DNA of 64,000 nt from Actinoallomurus liliacearum (GCF_039542035.1 NZ_BAABHJ010000005.1:248001-312000); one strand, 5' to 3'. Numbered from the stretch's first letter, positions 50,790-60,592 are shown. A program made the numbers and translations. Notes: generated by a model not told the origin, from the sequence alone.

Positions 50790-51551
50790 CTACCGGATGG
50801 TCGGCCGATCGGCGTCGACCACCGTGGCGGCGTTCCGCTCTCTGCGGCGATAGGCCGTCATCGTGCTGTGGGTGTGCCGCCAGGTGATGTGGTGGATGCT
50901 GGAACCGATCGGCGTCCATTCCCGGGCGAGAAGCCGAAAGAAGTCGTCATCGGCACAGCGGCCGCCCGCACCTTGCCCGATGTAGATCAGCAGGTCGCCG
51001 GTGTAGGCGTGGAGGGCATCGCTCGCCCATGGGTCGCCCTGAGACGGCCAGCACAGCAGCAGGGCGCGGTCGGGGTGGTGCCGGGCGGCCGCCGGGCCGT
51101 CTCGCCGGACGGCGGAGTATTCGGTGCCGTCGGTGTAGGTGTTGGCGGAGGAACTGACGGGCTCGTAGGCGATGGCGTCGATGCCGGCCTGTTCCGCCTG
51201 CCACACCCAGTAGCCCGAGCCCGCGCCGATCTCGACCAGGCCGCGACCGTTCAGGATCTGGGTGAGCCAGGCGATGTCGCCAGGTGAGGGGATCGCCCAT
51301 GAGTAGCGCTTGGTCAGCAGGTGATGCCCGACGGGAAGTCCGCGGGCGAAACCGTCGGGACAGATCCCCTGCCCGGCCTCGCGCACGGACGGCAGCTGCC
51401 GGACGATCTCCCAGTACGGGTTGTCGACACCGGCCGGGGTGACCTGGTCGTAGGCGCTGCCGGCGATCCGGAAGGCCGTCGCGGGGCCCGCGAGGCCGGA
51501 TCGTTGCGCCCACCACTGGTGGATCTCGGCGAGCTCTGCTGACACGGTCAC
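50790..51551 (-). CDS. Class I SAM-dependent methyltransferase-like protein
   Basis: 253 residues from GTG 51551 with CCAAGGAGGTCAGG just upstream; the much longer open frame to its right is an antisense shadow of the ABC-F gene. The SAM-binding loop LVEIGAGSGYWVWQAEQAG and acidic EP pair after strand 2 are visible; then LLLCWPSQGDPWASDAL and LLIYIGQGAGG. The N-terminal part (WWAQRSGLAGPATAFRIAGS) is family-specific. Substrate is unknown. Confidence 0.8.
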   Translation of the reverse strand: MTVSAELAEIHQWWAQRSGLAGPATAFRIAGSAYDQVTPAGVDNPYWEIVRQLPSVREAGQGICPDGFARGLPVGHHLLTKRYSWAIPSPGDIAWLTQILNGRGLVEIGAGSGYWVWQAEQAGIDAIAYEPVSSSANTYTDGTEYSAVRRDGPAAARHHPDRALLLCWPSQGDPWASDALHAYTGDLLIYIGQGAGGRCADDDFFRLLAREWTPIGSSIHHITWRHTHSTMTAYRRRERNAATVVDADRPTIR

Positions 51552-51737
51552 CCTGACCTCCTTGGCAGACTCCTCGGACGATATACACCCGACTGCGGAC
51601 GAAGGAACGACGCTCAGGGCCTGAAACCGGTAAGAGACGGTTGTCACCGTCGTGTCCGTTAGCCGCTTCCGACCTACCGTCGCATGGGCGGCGGCCGGGT
51701 CCGGCGGCCGCCCGGTGGCGGATAGCGTTGGCGTTCT

Positions 51738-53399
51738 ATGACAGCAACCCTTGTCGCGAAGGACGTCGCCGCAGGGCACGGTGACCGTGTCCTGTTCTCC
51801 GGGCTCGACCTGGTCGTCTCCCCTGGAGAAGTCGTCGGGCTGGTCGGGGTCAATGGCGCGGGGAAATCCACCCTGCTGCGGACCCTTGGGGGGCTGCTCG
51901 CCCCCGAGGGCGGTTCGGTGACGCTCAGCCCGTCGTCGGCGGCCGTCGGCTATCTGCCACAGGAGCGGGAGCGGCGCGCCGGCGAGACGGTGATCGACTT
52001 CCTTGCCCGGCGTACCGGGGTGGCAGGGGCTCAGCGGGAGCTGGACGCCGCGACCGAGGGCCTCGTCGGTGGGCGTGAGGGGGCCGAGGACGAATACGCC
52101 TTCGCCTTGGAACGGTGGCTGGCCCTGGGCGGCGCCGATCTCGAGGACCGGGCCGGGGAGGTGGCCGCCGAGCTGGGGCTGGCGGCCGGCCTCGATCAGC
52201 GGATGACCTCGTTGTCCGGCGGGCAGGCGGCCCGCGCGGGGATGGCGTCGCTGCTGCTCAGCCGCTATGACATCTTTCTGCTCGACGAGCCCACCAACGA
52301 TCTGGATCTGGACGGGCTGGAGCGGCTGGAGCGGTTCGTCACAAGCCTGCGGGCCGGCACGGTGCTGGTCAGCCATGACCGCGAGTTCCTGGACCGGACG
52401 GTCACCCGGGTGGTGGAGCTGGACCTGGCCCAGCAGCAGGTGAACGTCTACGGCGGTGGTTACGCCGCGTACCTGGCCGAGCGTGAGGTCGCCCGCAGGC
52501 ACGCCCGCGCCGACTACGAGGAGTACGCGAGTAAGGTCGCCACGCTGGAGCAGCGGGGCCGGACGCAACGGGACTGGGCCGCCAAGGGCGTCAGGAACGC
52601 CAGGAAGAAGGCCCGGGGCGCCAACGGGGGAGACAACGACAAGGTCGGCCGGAACTTCCGCGCCGACGCGAGTGAGAAGCAGGCCGCCAAGGTCCGCCAG
52701 ACCGAGCGTGCGCTCGAACGCCTCGACGTGGTCGAGGAGCCCCGCAAGGAGTGGGAGCTGCGGATGGAGATCGCGGTCGCGCCTCGCGCCGGTGCCGTGG
52801 TGGCGACCCTGCGCTCCGCGGTGCTGCGGCTCGGAGACTTCACCCTGGGGCCCGTCGATCTGGAGATCGGCTGGGCCGAACGGGTCGCGATCACCGGTGC
52901 CAACGGGGCGGGCAAGTCGACGCTCCTGTCGGCGCTGCTGGGCCGGGCTCCGCTCACCGAAGGCCACGCCGCGCTCGGGCCGGGCGTGGTCATGGGCGAG
53001 GTCGACCAGGCGCGAGCGCTGTTCCTCGGCGAAAGTGCCCTTCTGGACGCCTTCGGCGCGGAGGTTCCCGAGTTGCCGCCGGCGGAGATCCGTACCCTCC
53101 TGGCGAAGTTCGGCCTGCGCGCCGCGCACGTGACCCGCCCCGCGGCGACGCTGTCCCCGGGCGAGCGCACCCGGGCAGCCCTGGCGTTGCTTCAGGCGCG
53201 GGGCGTGAACCTGCTCGTTCTGGACGAGCCGACCAACCATCTCGACCTGCCGGCGATCGAGCAGCTGGAGTCCGCGCTCGACTCCTATCCCGGCACCCTG
53301 CTGCTGGTGACCCACGACCGCCGGATGATCAACGCGGTGCACATCACCCGCCGTCTCCACCTCAGCAACGGCCGGGTCGCCGAGGTGGACCCGGGCTGA
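51738..53399 (+). CDS. ABC-F family ATPase
   Basis: 553 residues with two ABC ATPase domains and no membrane segment. Walker A GVNGAGKSTLL and GANGAGKSTLL; signatures LSGGQ and LSPGERTRAA; Walker B plus FLLDEPTNDLDLDGL and VLDEPTNHLDLPAI. The linker between domains is long, basic and helical (RKKARGANGGDNDKVGRNFR). ABC-F proteins act on ribosomes, giving antibiotic resistance or translation control. The second signature is off-consensus, as in many members. Monocistronic, hairpin behind it. Confidence 0.92.
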   Translation: MTATLVAKDVAAGHGDRVLFSGLDLVVSPGEVVGLVGVNGAGKSTLLRTLGGLLAPEGGSVTLSPSSAAVGYLPQERERRAGETVIDFLARRTGVAGAQRELDAATEGLVGGREGAEDEYAFALERWLALGGADLEDRAGEVAAELGLAAGLDQRMTSLSGGQAARAGMASLLLSRYDIFLLDEPTNDLDLDGLERLERFVTSLRAGTVLVSHDREFLDRTVTRVVELDLAQQQVNVYGGGYAAYLAEREVARRHARADYEEYASKVATLEQRGRTQRDWAAKGVRNARKKARGANGGDNDKVGRNFRADASEKQAAKVRQTERALERLDVVEEPRKEWELRMEIAVAPRAGAVVATLRSAVLRLGDFTLGPVDLEIGWAERVAITGANGAGKSTLLSALLGRAPLTEGHAALGPGVVMGEVDQARALFLGESALLDAFGAEVPELPPAEIRTLLAKFGLRAAHVTRPAATLSPGERTRAALALLQARGVNLLVLDEPTNHLDLPAIEQLESALDSYPGTLLLVTHDRRMINAVHITRRLHLSNGRVAEVDPG

Positions 53400-53407
53400 A
53401 ACCAGAA

Positions 53408-53432
53408 CCGGCCCCGCGTCGAACGGGGCCGG
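53408..53432 (+). terminator. Hairpin after ABC-F gene
   Basis: CCGGCCCCG and CGGGGCCGG, loop CGTCGAA, 9 bp after the ABC-F stop. Confidence 0.75.
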
Positions 53433-53522
53433 CGGAGATCGAAACTCTCCTGTGCGGCGGACGGGCGCCTCGTGAGCCACCACCGCGGTGGTACGGCTAC
53501 GTGTCCAAGCGCCATCAGGCGC

Positions 53523-54725
53523 TCACAGCGTACGCAGCGCCTCGGTGGGGGAGAGGCGGGCGGCCCGAAGGGCCGGCAGCAGGCCGGCGATCGCACCGAT
53601 CACGATCGCGGCGCCGATCCCGCCGACCCACGCCTGGACCGGGATGATCACCGCCCAGCCCTTCGTGTTCGCGTAGATCGCGGTGGTCAGCGCTCCGGCC
53701 GCGACTCCGGCCACCCCGCCGAGCAACGCGAGGATGACCGCTTCGGACAGGAACTGAGTGCGGATCTGCCCTCGAGTGGCGCCGAGCGCCCGGCGCAGCC
53801 CGATCTCCGATCGCCGTTCCAGCACCGAGATGATCATGATGTTCGCGACCCCGACCGCGCCCACGATCAGCGCCACCAGTCCGAGCCCGAGGAACAGGCT
53901 GTTGAACGCGCCCTTCGCGGCGGCTCGCGCGGTGAGCGCGTCGGACGGCCGGCTGACATCGACGTCGCTGGGCGACTCCGGGTTCGCGGTCCGCGCGAGC
54001 ACTTCATGCACCGAGTCGACCTTGTCCGTACGGGCCCGCACGTACACCGTCGTCGGAGCTCCGGCCACCGCCGTGCCTTCATCGACGGTCGCGTAGCTGA
54101 GATAACGCTCCGCGGCCGGGTAGCCGACCAAGGCACTGGTGTCGATGTCGGTCGACAGCGTCGCGGGCTTCAGGATGCCGGCGACGTAGAACCACTGGTT
54201 CCTCAGCCAGATCCGCTCGCCCGGATGGACCCGATCGATCCCGAGGCGCTGCGCGGCGAGCGCGCCGAGCACGGTGACCGGCTGCCGCTCGGTCGCCGGG
54301 TTCAGCCAGCGGCCCTGAGCCACGCCGGTTCCGATCACTTCGGGGAGGTCGAGGCTGGCGGCCCGTACCTTCAGGGCGTTGGTCTCGACCACCGGGATCA
54401 GCGGGCTGCGGTACACGTTCGTGTTCTCGATGGCAGCGGCGTGCGCCACGTGCTCGACATCGGGCAGGTGGGAGATCCGTTGCGGCGCGGCGACCGGGAG
54501 CCGTGCCGCCCCGCCGGTGAACGATTGGCCGGTGTTCGCGGTCAGCAGGTTCGTGCCGAGCCGGTCGATCTGTGCCAGCAGTCCGGCCTGGGAGGACGCG
54601 GACAGGCCGAGTACCGCCACGATCGCCGCGGTGCCGATCGCTATCCCGAGCGCGGACAAGGCGGCCCGCAGGCGGCGAGCCCGGATGCCGACACCGGCCA
54701 CGCGGATCTGGTCGGACAGCCTCAT
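53523..54725 (-). CDS. MacB-like ABC transporter permease
   Basis: 400 residues. Four membrane helices: one near residue 25 and three at the end, with a large extracellular MacB-type domain between (LDLPEVIGTGVAQGRWL, ERIWLRNQWFYVAGIL). FtsX-like C-terminal part has ERRSEIGLRRALGATRGQIR and ALRAARLSPTEALRTL. ATG overlaps the ATPase stop by 4 bp. Works with the downstream-listed ATPase and the membrane-fusion protein to export a peptide, lipid or antibiotic, or to signal. Confidence 0.92.
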   Translation of the reverse strand: MRLSDQIRVAGVGIRARRLRAALSALGIAIGTAAIVAVLGLSASSQAGLLAQIDRLGTNLLTANTGQSFTGGAARLPVAAPQRISHLPDVEHVAHAAAIENTNVYRSPLIPVVETNALKVRAASLDLPEVIGTGVAQGRWLNPATERQPVTVLGALAAQRLGIDRVHPGERIWLRNQWFYVAGILKPATLSTDIDTSALVGYPAAERYLSYATVDEGTAVAGAPTTVYVRARTDKVDSVHEVLARTANPESPSDVDVSRPSDALTARAAAKGAFNSLFLGLGLVALIVGAVGVANIMIISVLERRSEIGLRRALGATRGQIRTQFLSEAVILALLGGVAGVAAGALTTAIYANTKGWAVIIPVQAWVGGIGAAIVIGAIAGLLPALRAARLSPTEALRTL

Positions 54726-55426
54726 ACGCCCTCCATCGAACGCGCCGCGCTGTCGGCGACGATCCGCCCGTCGAGGACGTGCAACTGACGGGGGAACCGG
54801 GCGGCCAGCCCGCCGTCGTGCGTGATCACGAGGATGGTCGCCCCGTCGGCGTTGAGCTCGTGCAGCAGCTCGATGATCGACGCGCCCGTCCTGCTGTCGA
54901 GGTTTCCCGTCGGCTCGTCGGCGAGCACGATGGCCGGGCGGCCGACCACGGCGCGGGCGATCGCCACGCGCTGGCGCTGTCCACCCGAGAGCTTGCCCGG
55001 CCGGAAGCCCGCCCGGTCCCCCAGCCCCACCCGGATGAGCGCCTCGGCGGCACGCTCGCGCCGCTCGGCGGCTCCCACACCGCTGTACAGCAGACCGTCG
55101 GCGACGTTCTCCAAGACGGTGGTGTGCTCGGACAGATGGAACTGCTGGAAGATGAAGCCGATGCTGCGCGCCCGCAAGGCGGCGAGCCGGCGGTCGGTGA
55201 GCGTCGCGACGTCTTCCCCGTCGATCCGTACCGTGCCGTCGCTGGGCCGATCCAGCGTGCCGAGGATGTGCAGCAGCGTGGACTTGCCCGATCCCGACGG
55301 GCCGACGATCCCGACCAGTTCCCCGCTCCGTACGGTGAAGCTCACGTCGCGCAGCGCGTGGACGGGGGGTTGCGTGCCGTACGTCTTGGTGACCCGCTCC
55401 AGTTCGAGGACATTCGTCTCGCTCAT
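54722..55426 (-). CDS. MacB/LolD-type ABC ATPase
   Basis: 234 residues. Walker A GPSGSGKSTLL, Q-loop FIFQQFHL, signature LSGGQRQRVAIARA, Walker B IVLADEPTGNLDS, H-loop ITHD. Overlaps both neighbours by 4 bp, so the three transport genes are coupled. Typical of actinobacterial MacB-like exporters. Confidence 0.94.
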   Translation of the reverse strand: MSETNVLELERVTKTYGTQPPVHALRDVSFTVRSGELVGIVGPSGSGKSTLLHILGTLDRPSDGTVRIDGEDVATLTDRRLAALRARSIGFIFQQFHLSEHTTVLENVADGLLYSGVGAAERRERAAEALIRVGLGDRAGFRPGKLSGGQRQRVAIARAVVGRPAIVLADEPTGNLDSRTGASIIELLHELNADGATILVITHDGGLAARFPRQLHVLDGRIVADSAARSMEGV

Positions 55427-56595
55427 GTCGACGGCACCACCACACGGTCATCGGCCGACAGGGCGCCGGAGACCTGCACCCGACCATTGGCATCGTCGAA
55501 CAATCCCAGCGTGACCGGCACGATCCGGGTCTGGCCGCGGTCCCCCGCCGCCACCTCGACCGCGTATCCCCCGCCTGCCCGGCCGATGAGCGCGGTCACC
55601 GGCACGATCAGCGCGTGCTCGACGCCGTCCGTGGTGATCTGCACCTGGACCGGAGCCTGGTCAAGGGTTCCGGCGTCCTTCGGGTGGTCGAGCGTGATGT
55701 AGACCGGGATCGTGGCGGATCCCGAGTCGGAGCCGTCCTTGCCGGAGGACGTCGCGACCGTGCCGATCCGGCGGACCACGCCGGACGTGATCCGGTTGTC
55801 CGGCAGCGTGATCTGCGCCTGGTCGCCCTTCTTGACCTCGGACTGCTGGGAGGCGTCGAGCTTCACGGTCACCTCGCGCCGGTTCGACGACGCCCCCATG
55901 ACCGGACGGCCCTTGCCCGCGCCCGTGCCGTTCACGGCCATCACCTTGCCCACCCGCAAGGGGCCGGGCAGGAACACCGCCTGGCCGAGGTTCAGCCTGC
56001 CCGTCACGTCAGCGCCACGTTTGTCCTGAAGCTTCGCCAGGGCCGCCGCGGTCTCCGCGCCGAAGTGGTCCGAACCAGGATCGAGCTCGGACCTGTCGGC
56101 ATAACCCTCGTTCACGAGGGTCTTGTTCAGCGCCCGGACGTCCTTGCCGTCGTCGCCCTCGGCCAGGTTCCGGTACGCGGGCGTGCTTCCGCAGATCAGG
56201 ATCACCGGTTTCTCGCCGACCTTGTACAGCGTCTCACCGCAGTCGATCTGGGTGCCCGCCGCCGGCACCCAGGTGTAGGTCCCGCTCGCCCGGTTGACCA
56301 CCGAGTACGGGATCCCGTCGGCGCCGGCCGAGTACGAGAGCGTCCCACTCTGGTCGACCTGCGAGGAGAGCGGGCCCTCCTGGACCGCCGCCAGAGATGT
56401 CCCGTCGCCGGCCCTCGTGGTGGACTTGCCGTCGTCGCCGTACAGGCCCGTCACGGCGAGAACCAGGCCACCGCCCGCGACCACGACCGCGACGCCGCCG
56501 AGTAGCCTGCGCCGCTTGCGTCTCCACCATGGGCGGGCGGGCGCCTCAGGGGGGATGCCGGTGCTCGCCGGAGTCCCGATCTCAGCCGTTGCCAT
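55423..56595 (-). CDS. Membrane-fusion-type adaptor with peptidoglycan-binding segment
   Basis: 390 residues. Anchored by one helix (about 30-50, after WWRRKRRRLLGG). Then a beta part, a PG-binding-1-like insert (VRALNKTLVNEGYADRSELD, DHFGAETAAALAKLQ), and a barrel domain (VTVKLDASQQSEVKKGDQA, VPVTALIGRAGGGYAVEV). It resembles the HlyD/MacA adaptors of actinobacterial MacB-type exporters. It probably links the permease to the wall. ATG lies 14 bp inside the lipoprotein gene. Confidence 0.88.
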   Translation of the reverse strand: MATAEIGTPASTGIPPEAPARPWWRRKRRRLLGGVAVVVAGGGLVLAVTGLYGDDGKSTTRAGDGTSLAAVQEGPLSSQVDQSGTLSYSAGADGIPYSVVNRASGTYTWVPAAGTQIDCGETLYKVGEKPVILICGSTPAYRNLAEGDDGKDVRALNKTLVNEGYADRSELDPGSDHFGAETAAALAKLQDKRGADVTGRLNLGQAVFLPGPLRVGKVMAVNGTGAGKGRPVMGASSNRREVTVKLDASQQSEVKKGDQAQITLPDNRITSGVVRRIGTVATSSGKDGSDSGSATIPVYITLDHPKDAGTLDQAPVQVQITTDGVEHALIVPVTALIGRAGGGYAVEVAAGDRGQTRIVPVTLGLFDDANGRVQVSGALSADDRVVVPST

Positions 56596-57094
56596 TCTCG
56601 GAGCCTCCTCCCACGTGGGCCACGTCGCGGCATGCGTTCATCGCCTTCTTGAACTGCGGTGAGTTGGTGTTGATCCTGTCCTTCGGCACCAGAAGACGTC
56701 CGTCCTGCGGGTCAGGGATGTCCGGTATGCCGTTCTTGCGCATGCACTGCGCCCACTTCAGCCATTCCTTCTGGTCTTGGGCCCTCTGCGCGGGGTCGTC
56801 CTGTATCCCGGGCGGCTCCTGCGATTTGCACGCCTGCTGCGCCTTCTTGAACTGCGGCGAGTTCCTGTTCGGCCCTCCTGCCGCGATCATGAACCTGCCG
56901 TTCTTGTCGGGGTCGGGGAAGCTGGTCACGCCGTTCTCGCGCATGCACTGCGCGTACTTCACCGCCTGCTCCAAAGCGGGGTTCGCGTTCGATCCGGAGG
57001 AGCCTGATCTCGAGTCGCCCGAGCCGCCGCATCCCGCGACCGTCAGGGCAAGGGCGGCGGCCGAAGCGGCCAGCAACACGAAGGCCTTGTTCAT
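56582..57094 (-). CDS. Lipoprotein with duplicated C-x2-ENG / QFKKA repeat
   Basis: 170 residues from MNKAFVLLA, chosen because it gives a standard lipoprotein signal ending LTVAGC; a longer start at 57178 adds a basic, Pro-rich stretch. The mature part has two copies of one motif: YAQCMRENGV...NSPQFKKAQQACK and WAQCMRKNGI...NSPQFKKAMNACR, with paired Cys in each. Such lipoproteins often accompany MacB-like transporters of actinobacteria. Anchored outside the membrane, perhaps as a substrate-binding or sensor part of the exporter. Confidence 0.85.
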   Translation of the reverse strand: MNKAFVLLAASAAALALTVAGCGGSGDSRSGSSGSNANPALEQAVKYAQCMRENGVTSFPDPDKNGRFMIAAGGPNRNSPQFKKAQQACKSQEPPGIQDDPAQRAQDQKEWLKWAQCMRKNGIPDIPDPQDGRLLVPKDRINTNSPQFKKAMNACRDVAHVGGGSENGNG

Positions 57095-57263
57095 CGTGGC
57101 CGGCGGCGGCGCGGGTACGGCTCGCGCGGTCCTGCGCGTACGACGGGATGGCGCTGACAGTGATTCGCTGTGGTCCATGCCTTCACTGAAGACGGAAGAC
57201 CGTTGCGGTCACGTATGCGATTTTCGATACGCCCGCGATACACCGAATCCCTGACGAGCGAGA

Positions 57264-58379
57264 TCAGTCGTTGCTCGGGCCGACCCCGGGAAGTCGGATG
57301 GTGACGCGGAGGCCGCCGGTGGGGCGGGGGGTGAGGTCGAGGGTGCCGTCGTGTGCTCGGACGATGCTGTGCACGATGGCGAGTCCGAGGCCGACGCCGG
57401 CGTGCTCGTCGGTGCGGGTGCGTTGTGTTCCGCGTTGGAAGGGTTCGGTGAGGGTCGGCAGTAGTTCCGGTGGGACCGGCTGGCCGGTGTTCTCGACCCG
57501 CAGCACGCTCGTGTCGTGTTGCGGTTCGGTGTGGATGGTCACGGTGCCGCCGGTGGGGTGGTTGTGGACGATGGCGTTCTGGACGAGGTTCGTCACCATC
57601 CGCAGGAGGAGCGCCGCGGAGCCGAGGGCTTGGGCCTTTTCGCCGGTGACGTCGAGGGTGATCTGGCGTTTTTCGGCGAGGGGAAGCAGTGTTTCGGCGG
57701 CCTCTTCGGCGATGAGGGACAGGTCGACGGGCTCGCGGGTGAAGCCCTTGCGGTCGGCGCGGCTGAGCAGCAGGAGGGCCTCGGTGAGATCGATCGCCCG
57801 CGTGTTGACGATGTGGAGGCGTTCGATGAGTTCGCCTTGGTCCCGTGTGGGGTCGTTGCGGGCGGTGTCGAGGAGTGTCCGGGAGATCGCCAGCGGGGTG
57901 CGCAGTTCGTGGGAGGCGTTCGCGGCGAATCGTTGCTGTTCGGCGACGTGGGATTCGAGTTGTTCGAGCATGGTGTCGAACACGTCGGCGAGTTCGCGGA
58001 ATTCGTCTTCGGGACCTTCCAAGCGGATCCGATGGGACAGCGATCCGTTGGAGGCCATCCGCGCCGCGTCGGCGATCCGTGTCAGTGGCGCGAGCATCCG
58101 ACCGGCCAGGAACCATCCTCCCAGCAGGCCGAACACGAGTAGGAAGGCCAGTGTGGCGGCCGCGGCGGGGGCGAAGCCGCTCAGGAGTTCGGTGCGGTTG
58201 GTGCCCACAATGATCACGCCGCCGAACCTCCTCCGGATGGATCCGGGGTCGTCGTCGGGTAGGTGGCGCAGCACGAATACCCACACCACGGCCAGCAGGA
58301 GAGTGCCGGCGAGGAGGAGGAATCCGGCGTAGCTGATGGTGAGTTTCAGGCGAGCGCTGAGCCCTGGGCGCCTAATCAT
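57264..58379 (-). CDS. Sensor histidine kinase, HAMP type
   Basis: 371 residues. Two membrane helices (about 15-35 and 75-95) with a short extracellular loop; HAMP (RIADAARMASNGSLSHRI); HisKA with ANASHELRTPLAISR; ATPase with LVQNAIVHN and DEHAGVGLGLAIVHS. Partner of the OmpR regulator encoded just upstream, overlapping it by 8 bp. Likely senses a compound at the membrane and controls the exporter genes downstream. Confidence 0.93.
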   Translation of the reverse strand: MIRRPGLSARLKLTISYAGFLLLAGTLLLAVVWVFVLRHLPDDDPGSIRRRFGGVIIVGTNRTELLSGFAPAAAATLAFLLVFGLLGGWFLAGRMLAPLTRIADAARMASNGSLSHRIRLEGPEDEFRELADVFDTMLEQLESHVAEQQRFAANASHELRTPLAISRTLLDTARNDPTRDQGELIERLHIVNTRAIDLTEALLLLSRADRKGFTREPVDLSLIAEEAAETLLPLAEKRQITLDVTGEKAQALGSAALLLRMVTNLVQNAIVHNHPTGGTVTIHTEPQHDTSVLRVENTGQPVPPELLPTLTEPFQRGTQRTRTDEHAGVGLGLAIVHSIVRAHDGTLDLTPRPTGGLRVTIRLPGVGPSND

Positions 58380-59067
58380 GAGCGCGGCCAGGGTCGGTGG
58401 TGTCCATGCCGGTGTCGATTCGGTAGCCGACGCCGGGCACCGTGGCGATGAGCCATGGTTCGCCGAGTCGTTTGCGCAGCGCGGAGACGGTGATGCGGAC
58501 GGCGTTGGTGAAGGGGTCGGCGTTGGCGTCCCAGGCCCGCTCCAGCAACTGTTCGGCGCTGACGACACCGCCTTCGGCGGCGACGAGGACTTCGAGCACG
58601 GCGAACTGCTTTCGGGTGAGGGCGACGTAGCGTCCGTCGCGGTAGACCTCCCGGCGGAAGGGGTCCAGCCGCAGGCCCGCGATCTCGGTGACCGGGGGCC
58701 GGGCGTGCGCGCGTCTGCGGTCGAGCGCTCGCAGCCGCAGGACGAGCTCTCGAAGCTCGAACGGCTTGGTGAGGTAGTCGTCGGCGCCGAGCCCGAACCC
58801 GGAAGCCTTGTCGTCGATCCGGTCGGCGGCGGTGAGCATGAGGATCGGGATGCCGCTGCCGGAGGCGACGATCCGCCGGGCGATCTCGTCGCCGGAGGGG
58901 CCGGGGACGTCGCGGTCCAGGACCGCCAGGTCGTAGGAGTTGACGCTGAGCAGTTCCAGGGCGGAATCGCCGTCGCCGGCGATATCGGCGGCGATCGCCT
59001 CCAGCCGGAGACCGTCACGGACGGCTTCGGCCAGGTAGGGCTCGTCCTCCACGATCAGCACGCGCAT
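58372..59067 (-). CDS. OmpR/PhoB-family response regulator
   Basis: 231 residues. Receiver: MRVLIVEDEPYLAEAVRDGL, phospho-acceptor Asp in YDLAVLDRDVPGPSGDE, and YLTKPFEL. Winged-helix: ALTRKQFAVLEVLVAAEGGV, NAVRITVSALRKRL, IATVPGVGYRID. First gene of the minus-strand series kinase, lipoprotein, adaptor, ABC pair; likely activator of that series, as in BceRS/VanRS-like exporter control. Confidence 0.94.
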   Translation of the reverse strand: MRVLIVEDEPYLAEAVRDGLRLEAIAADIAGDGDSALELLSVNSYDLAVLDRDVPGPSGDEIARRIVASGSGIPILMLTAADRIDDKASGFGLGADDYLTKPFELRELVLRLRALDRRRAHARPPVTEIAGLRLDPFRREVYRDGRYVALTRKQFAVLEVLVAAEGGVVSAEQLLERAWDANADPFTNAVRITVSALRKRLGEPWLIATVPGVGYRIDTGMDTTDPGRAHD

Positions 59068-59296
59068 CCCTGAACCCTAAGCAGCACGACATATCGCCGA
59101 CATATGCAAACCGGACACGGCCCCGGCACGGTGACGTGACCTCCTCCGCAAGCGGCCCACCACCCGTGAACGCTCCCACTACGGACCGGGGTATATGCCC
59201 CCGTCTACGGCGCAGCCGGCAGGTAGGGCTGGACATACCTCAGGACGGTGGAGCACCGTGATGTGCTGCGGGTCGTCGCGGCGGTGAGATCGGATC

Positions 59297-60592
59297 ATGA
59301 CCTTCGAACTCACCACCCGAGCGATCAAGATCTCGCTCACCGGTGTCGCGGGCGCGGCGCTGGTCTGCGGCGGCCTTGCGCAGACGGCCATCTCGTCGAC
59401 GCCCACGAGCGCGTCCGACCCGATCGGGGGCTGGTCCGAGAGCTGGGGCGCCGCCATGCAGCGGCCGACTCCAGGCACCGAGGACAACGGCCCCAACTGG
59501 TCGATGAAGGGGTTCGCCGACCAGTCCGTGCGCCAGGTGATCAGGCTGAGCGAGGGAGGGGACCGGGTCCGGATCCGGCTGTCCAACGTCTACGGCACCA
59601 AGCCGTTGAAGATCGCCGGGGCCGCCGTCGGCACGTCGGCGGGCGGCGCCAAGGTGTGGCCGGGAACGATCAAGACGCTGAAGTTCCACGGCGCCGCGTC
59701 CACTGTCGTGAAGCCCGGCGCCGAACTGGCCAGCGACCCGGTCGCACTGCCCACCAAACCGCTGCAGAAGCTGGCCGTCACGCTGCGTTTCACCGAGCCG
59801 ACCGGGCCCACCACCTTCCATCGCTTCACCACGCAGGAGGCCTACCGCGCGAGCGGCGACCACCTGACCGAGCCCGTCTCGGCCGCCTTCGCCAAGAGCA
59901 CCAACTCCTGGTACTACCTGACCGGCGTCGACGTGGCCGGCGGCGCCGGCGCCCAGGGCACGGTCGTGACGTTCGGGGACTCCCTCATCGACGGCGTCGG
60001 CTCCACCGGCGACGAGCGGATCGCCGACGGTCTGGCCGAACGCCTGGCCGCGCAAGGCCGCCCGACCACCGTGATCAACGCCGGGATCGGCGGCAACCGG
60101 ATTCTGGGTGACACGGCCTGCTATGGAGACAAGGCCCCCACACGGTTCCGCCGCGACGTGCTCGACCGGCCCGGCGTACGGTCGGTGATCATCCATCTCG
60201 GCGCGAACGACATCGCCGCCGCCAAGATCGAAGATCCCTGCCTGCCGAAGGGCGGCACACTGCCGACCGCGCGCCAACTCATCGAGGGCCACCGGGCACT
60301 CATCCGCGCCGCCCACGCCCGCGGCATCAAGGCCATCGGCGCGACGATCCTGCCGCTCAAGGGCGCGCTCTTCCCGATCTGGAGCCCGGAGGCGGAGAAG
60401 GTCCGGGACGAGGTCAACCACTGGATCCGTACGAGCGGCGAGTACGACGCGGTCCTGGACGTCGACCGCGTCATGGCGGATCGGACCGACCCGGACCGGC
60501 CCTGGCTCGGCTACGTCTTCGAGGACGGACTGCACCCGAACGACGCGGGATACCAGGCGATCGTCCGGGCGGTCCCCCTCGGAGCCCTCTGA
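59297..60592 (+). CDS. Secreted SGNH/GDSL hydrolase
   Basis: 431 residues; signal peptide of about 40 residues (KISLTGVAGAALVCGGLAQT). N-terminal beta-sandwich (GGWSESWGAAMQRP, VRIRLSNVYGTKPL) then an SGNH domain: FGDSLIDG (catalytic Ser), INAGIGGNR, HLGANDIAA (Asn) and DGLHPNDAGYQ (Asp, His). The two-part form is usual for actinobacterial esterases of xylan or lipids. Extracellular. Confidence 0.93.
   Translation: MTFELTTRAIKISLTGVAGAALVCGGLAQTAISSTPTSASDPIGGWSESWGAAMQRPTPGTEDNGPNWSMKGFADQSVRQVIRLSEGGDRVRIRLSNVYGTKPLKIAGAAVGTSAGGAKVWPGTIKTLKFHGAASTVVKPGAELASDPVALPTKPLQKLAVTLRFTEPTGPTTFHRFTTQEAYRASGDHLTEPVSAAFAKSTNSWYYLTGVDVAGGAGAQGTVVTFGDSLIDGVGSTGDERIADGLAERLAAQGRPTTVINAGIGGNRILGDTACYGDKAPTRFRRDVLDRPGVRSVIIHLGANDIAAAKIEDPCLPKGGTLPTARQLIEGHRALIRAAHARGIKAIGATILPLKGALFPIWSPEAEKVRDEVNHWIRTSGEYDAVLDVDRVMADRTDPDRPWLGYVFEDGLHPNDAGYQAIVRAVPLGAL

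Noticed and set aside
51552..53483. Extension of the methyltransferase frame to 897 codons
   Set aside because: It overlaps the ABC-F gene in antisense; the strong ribosome site at 51551 sets the true start.
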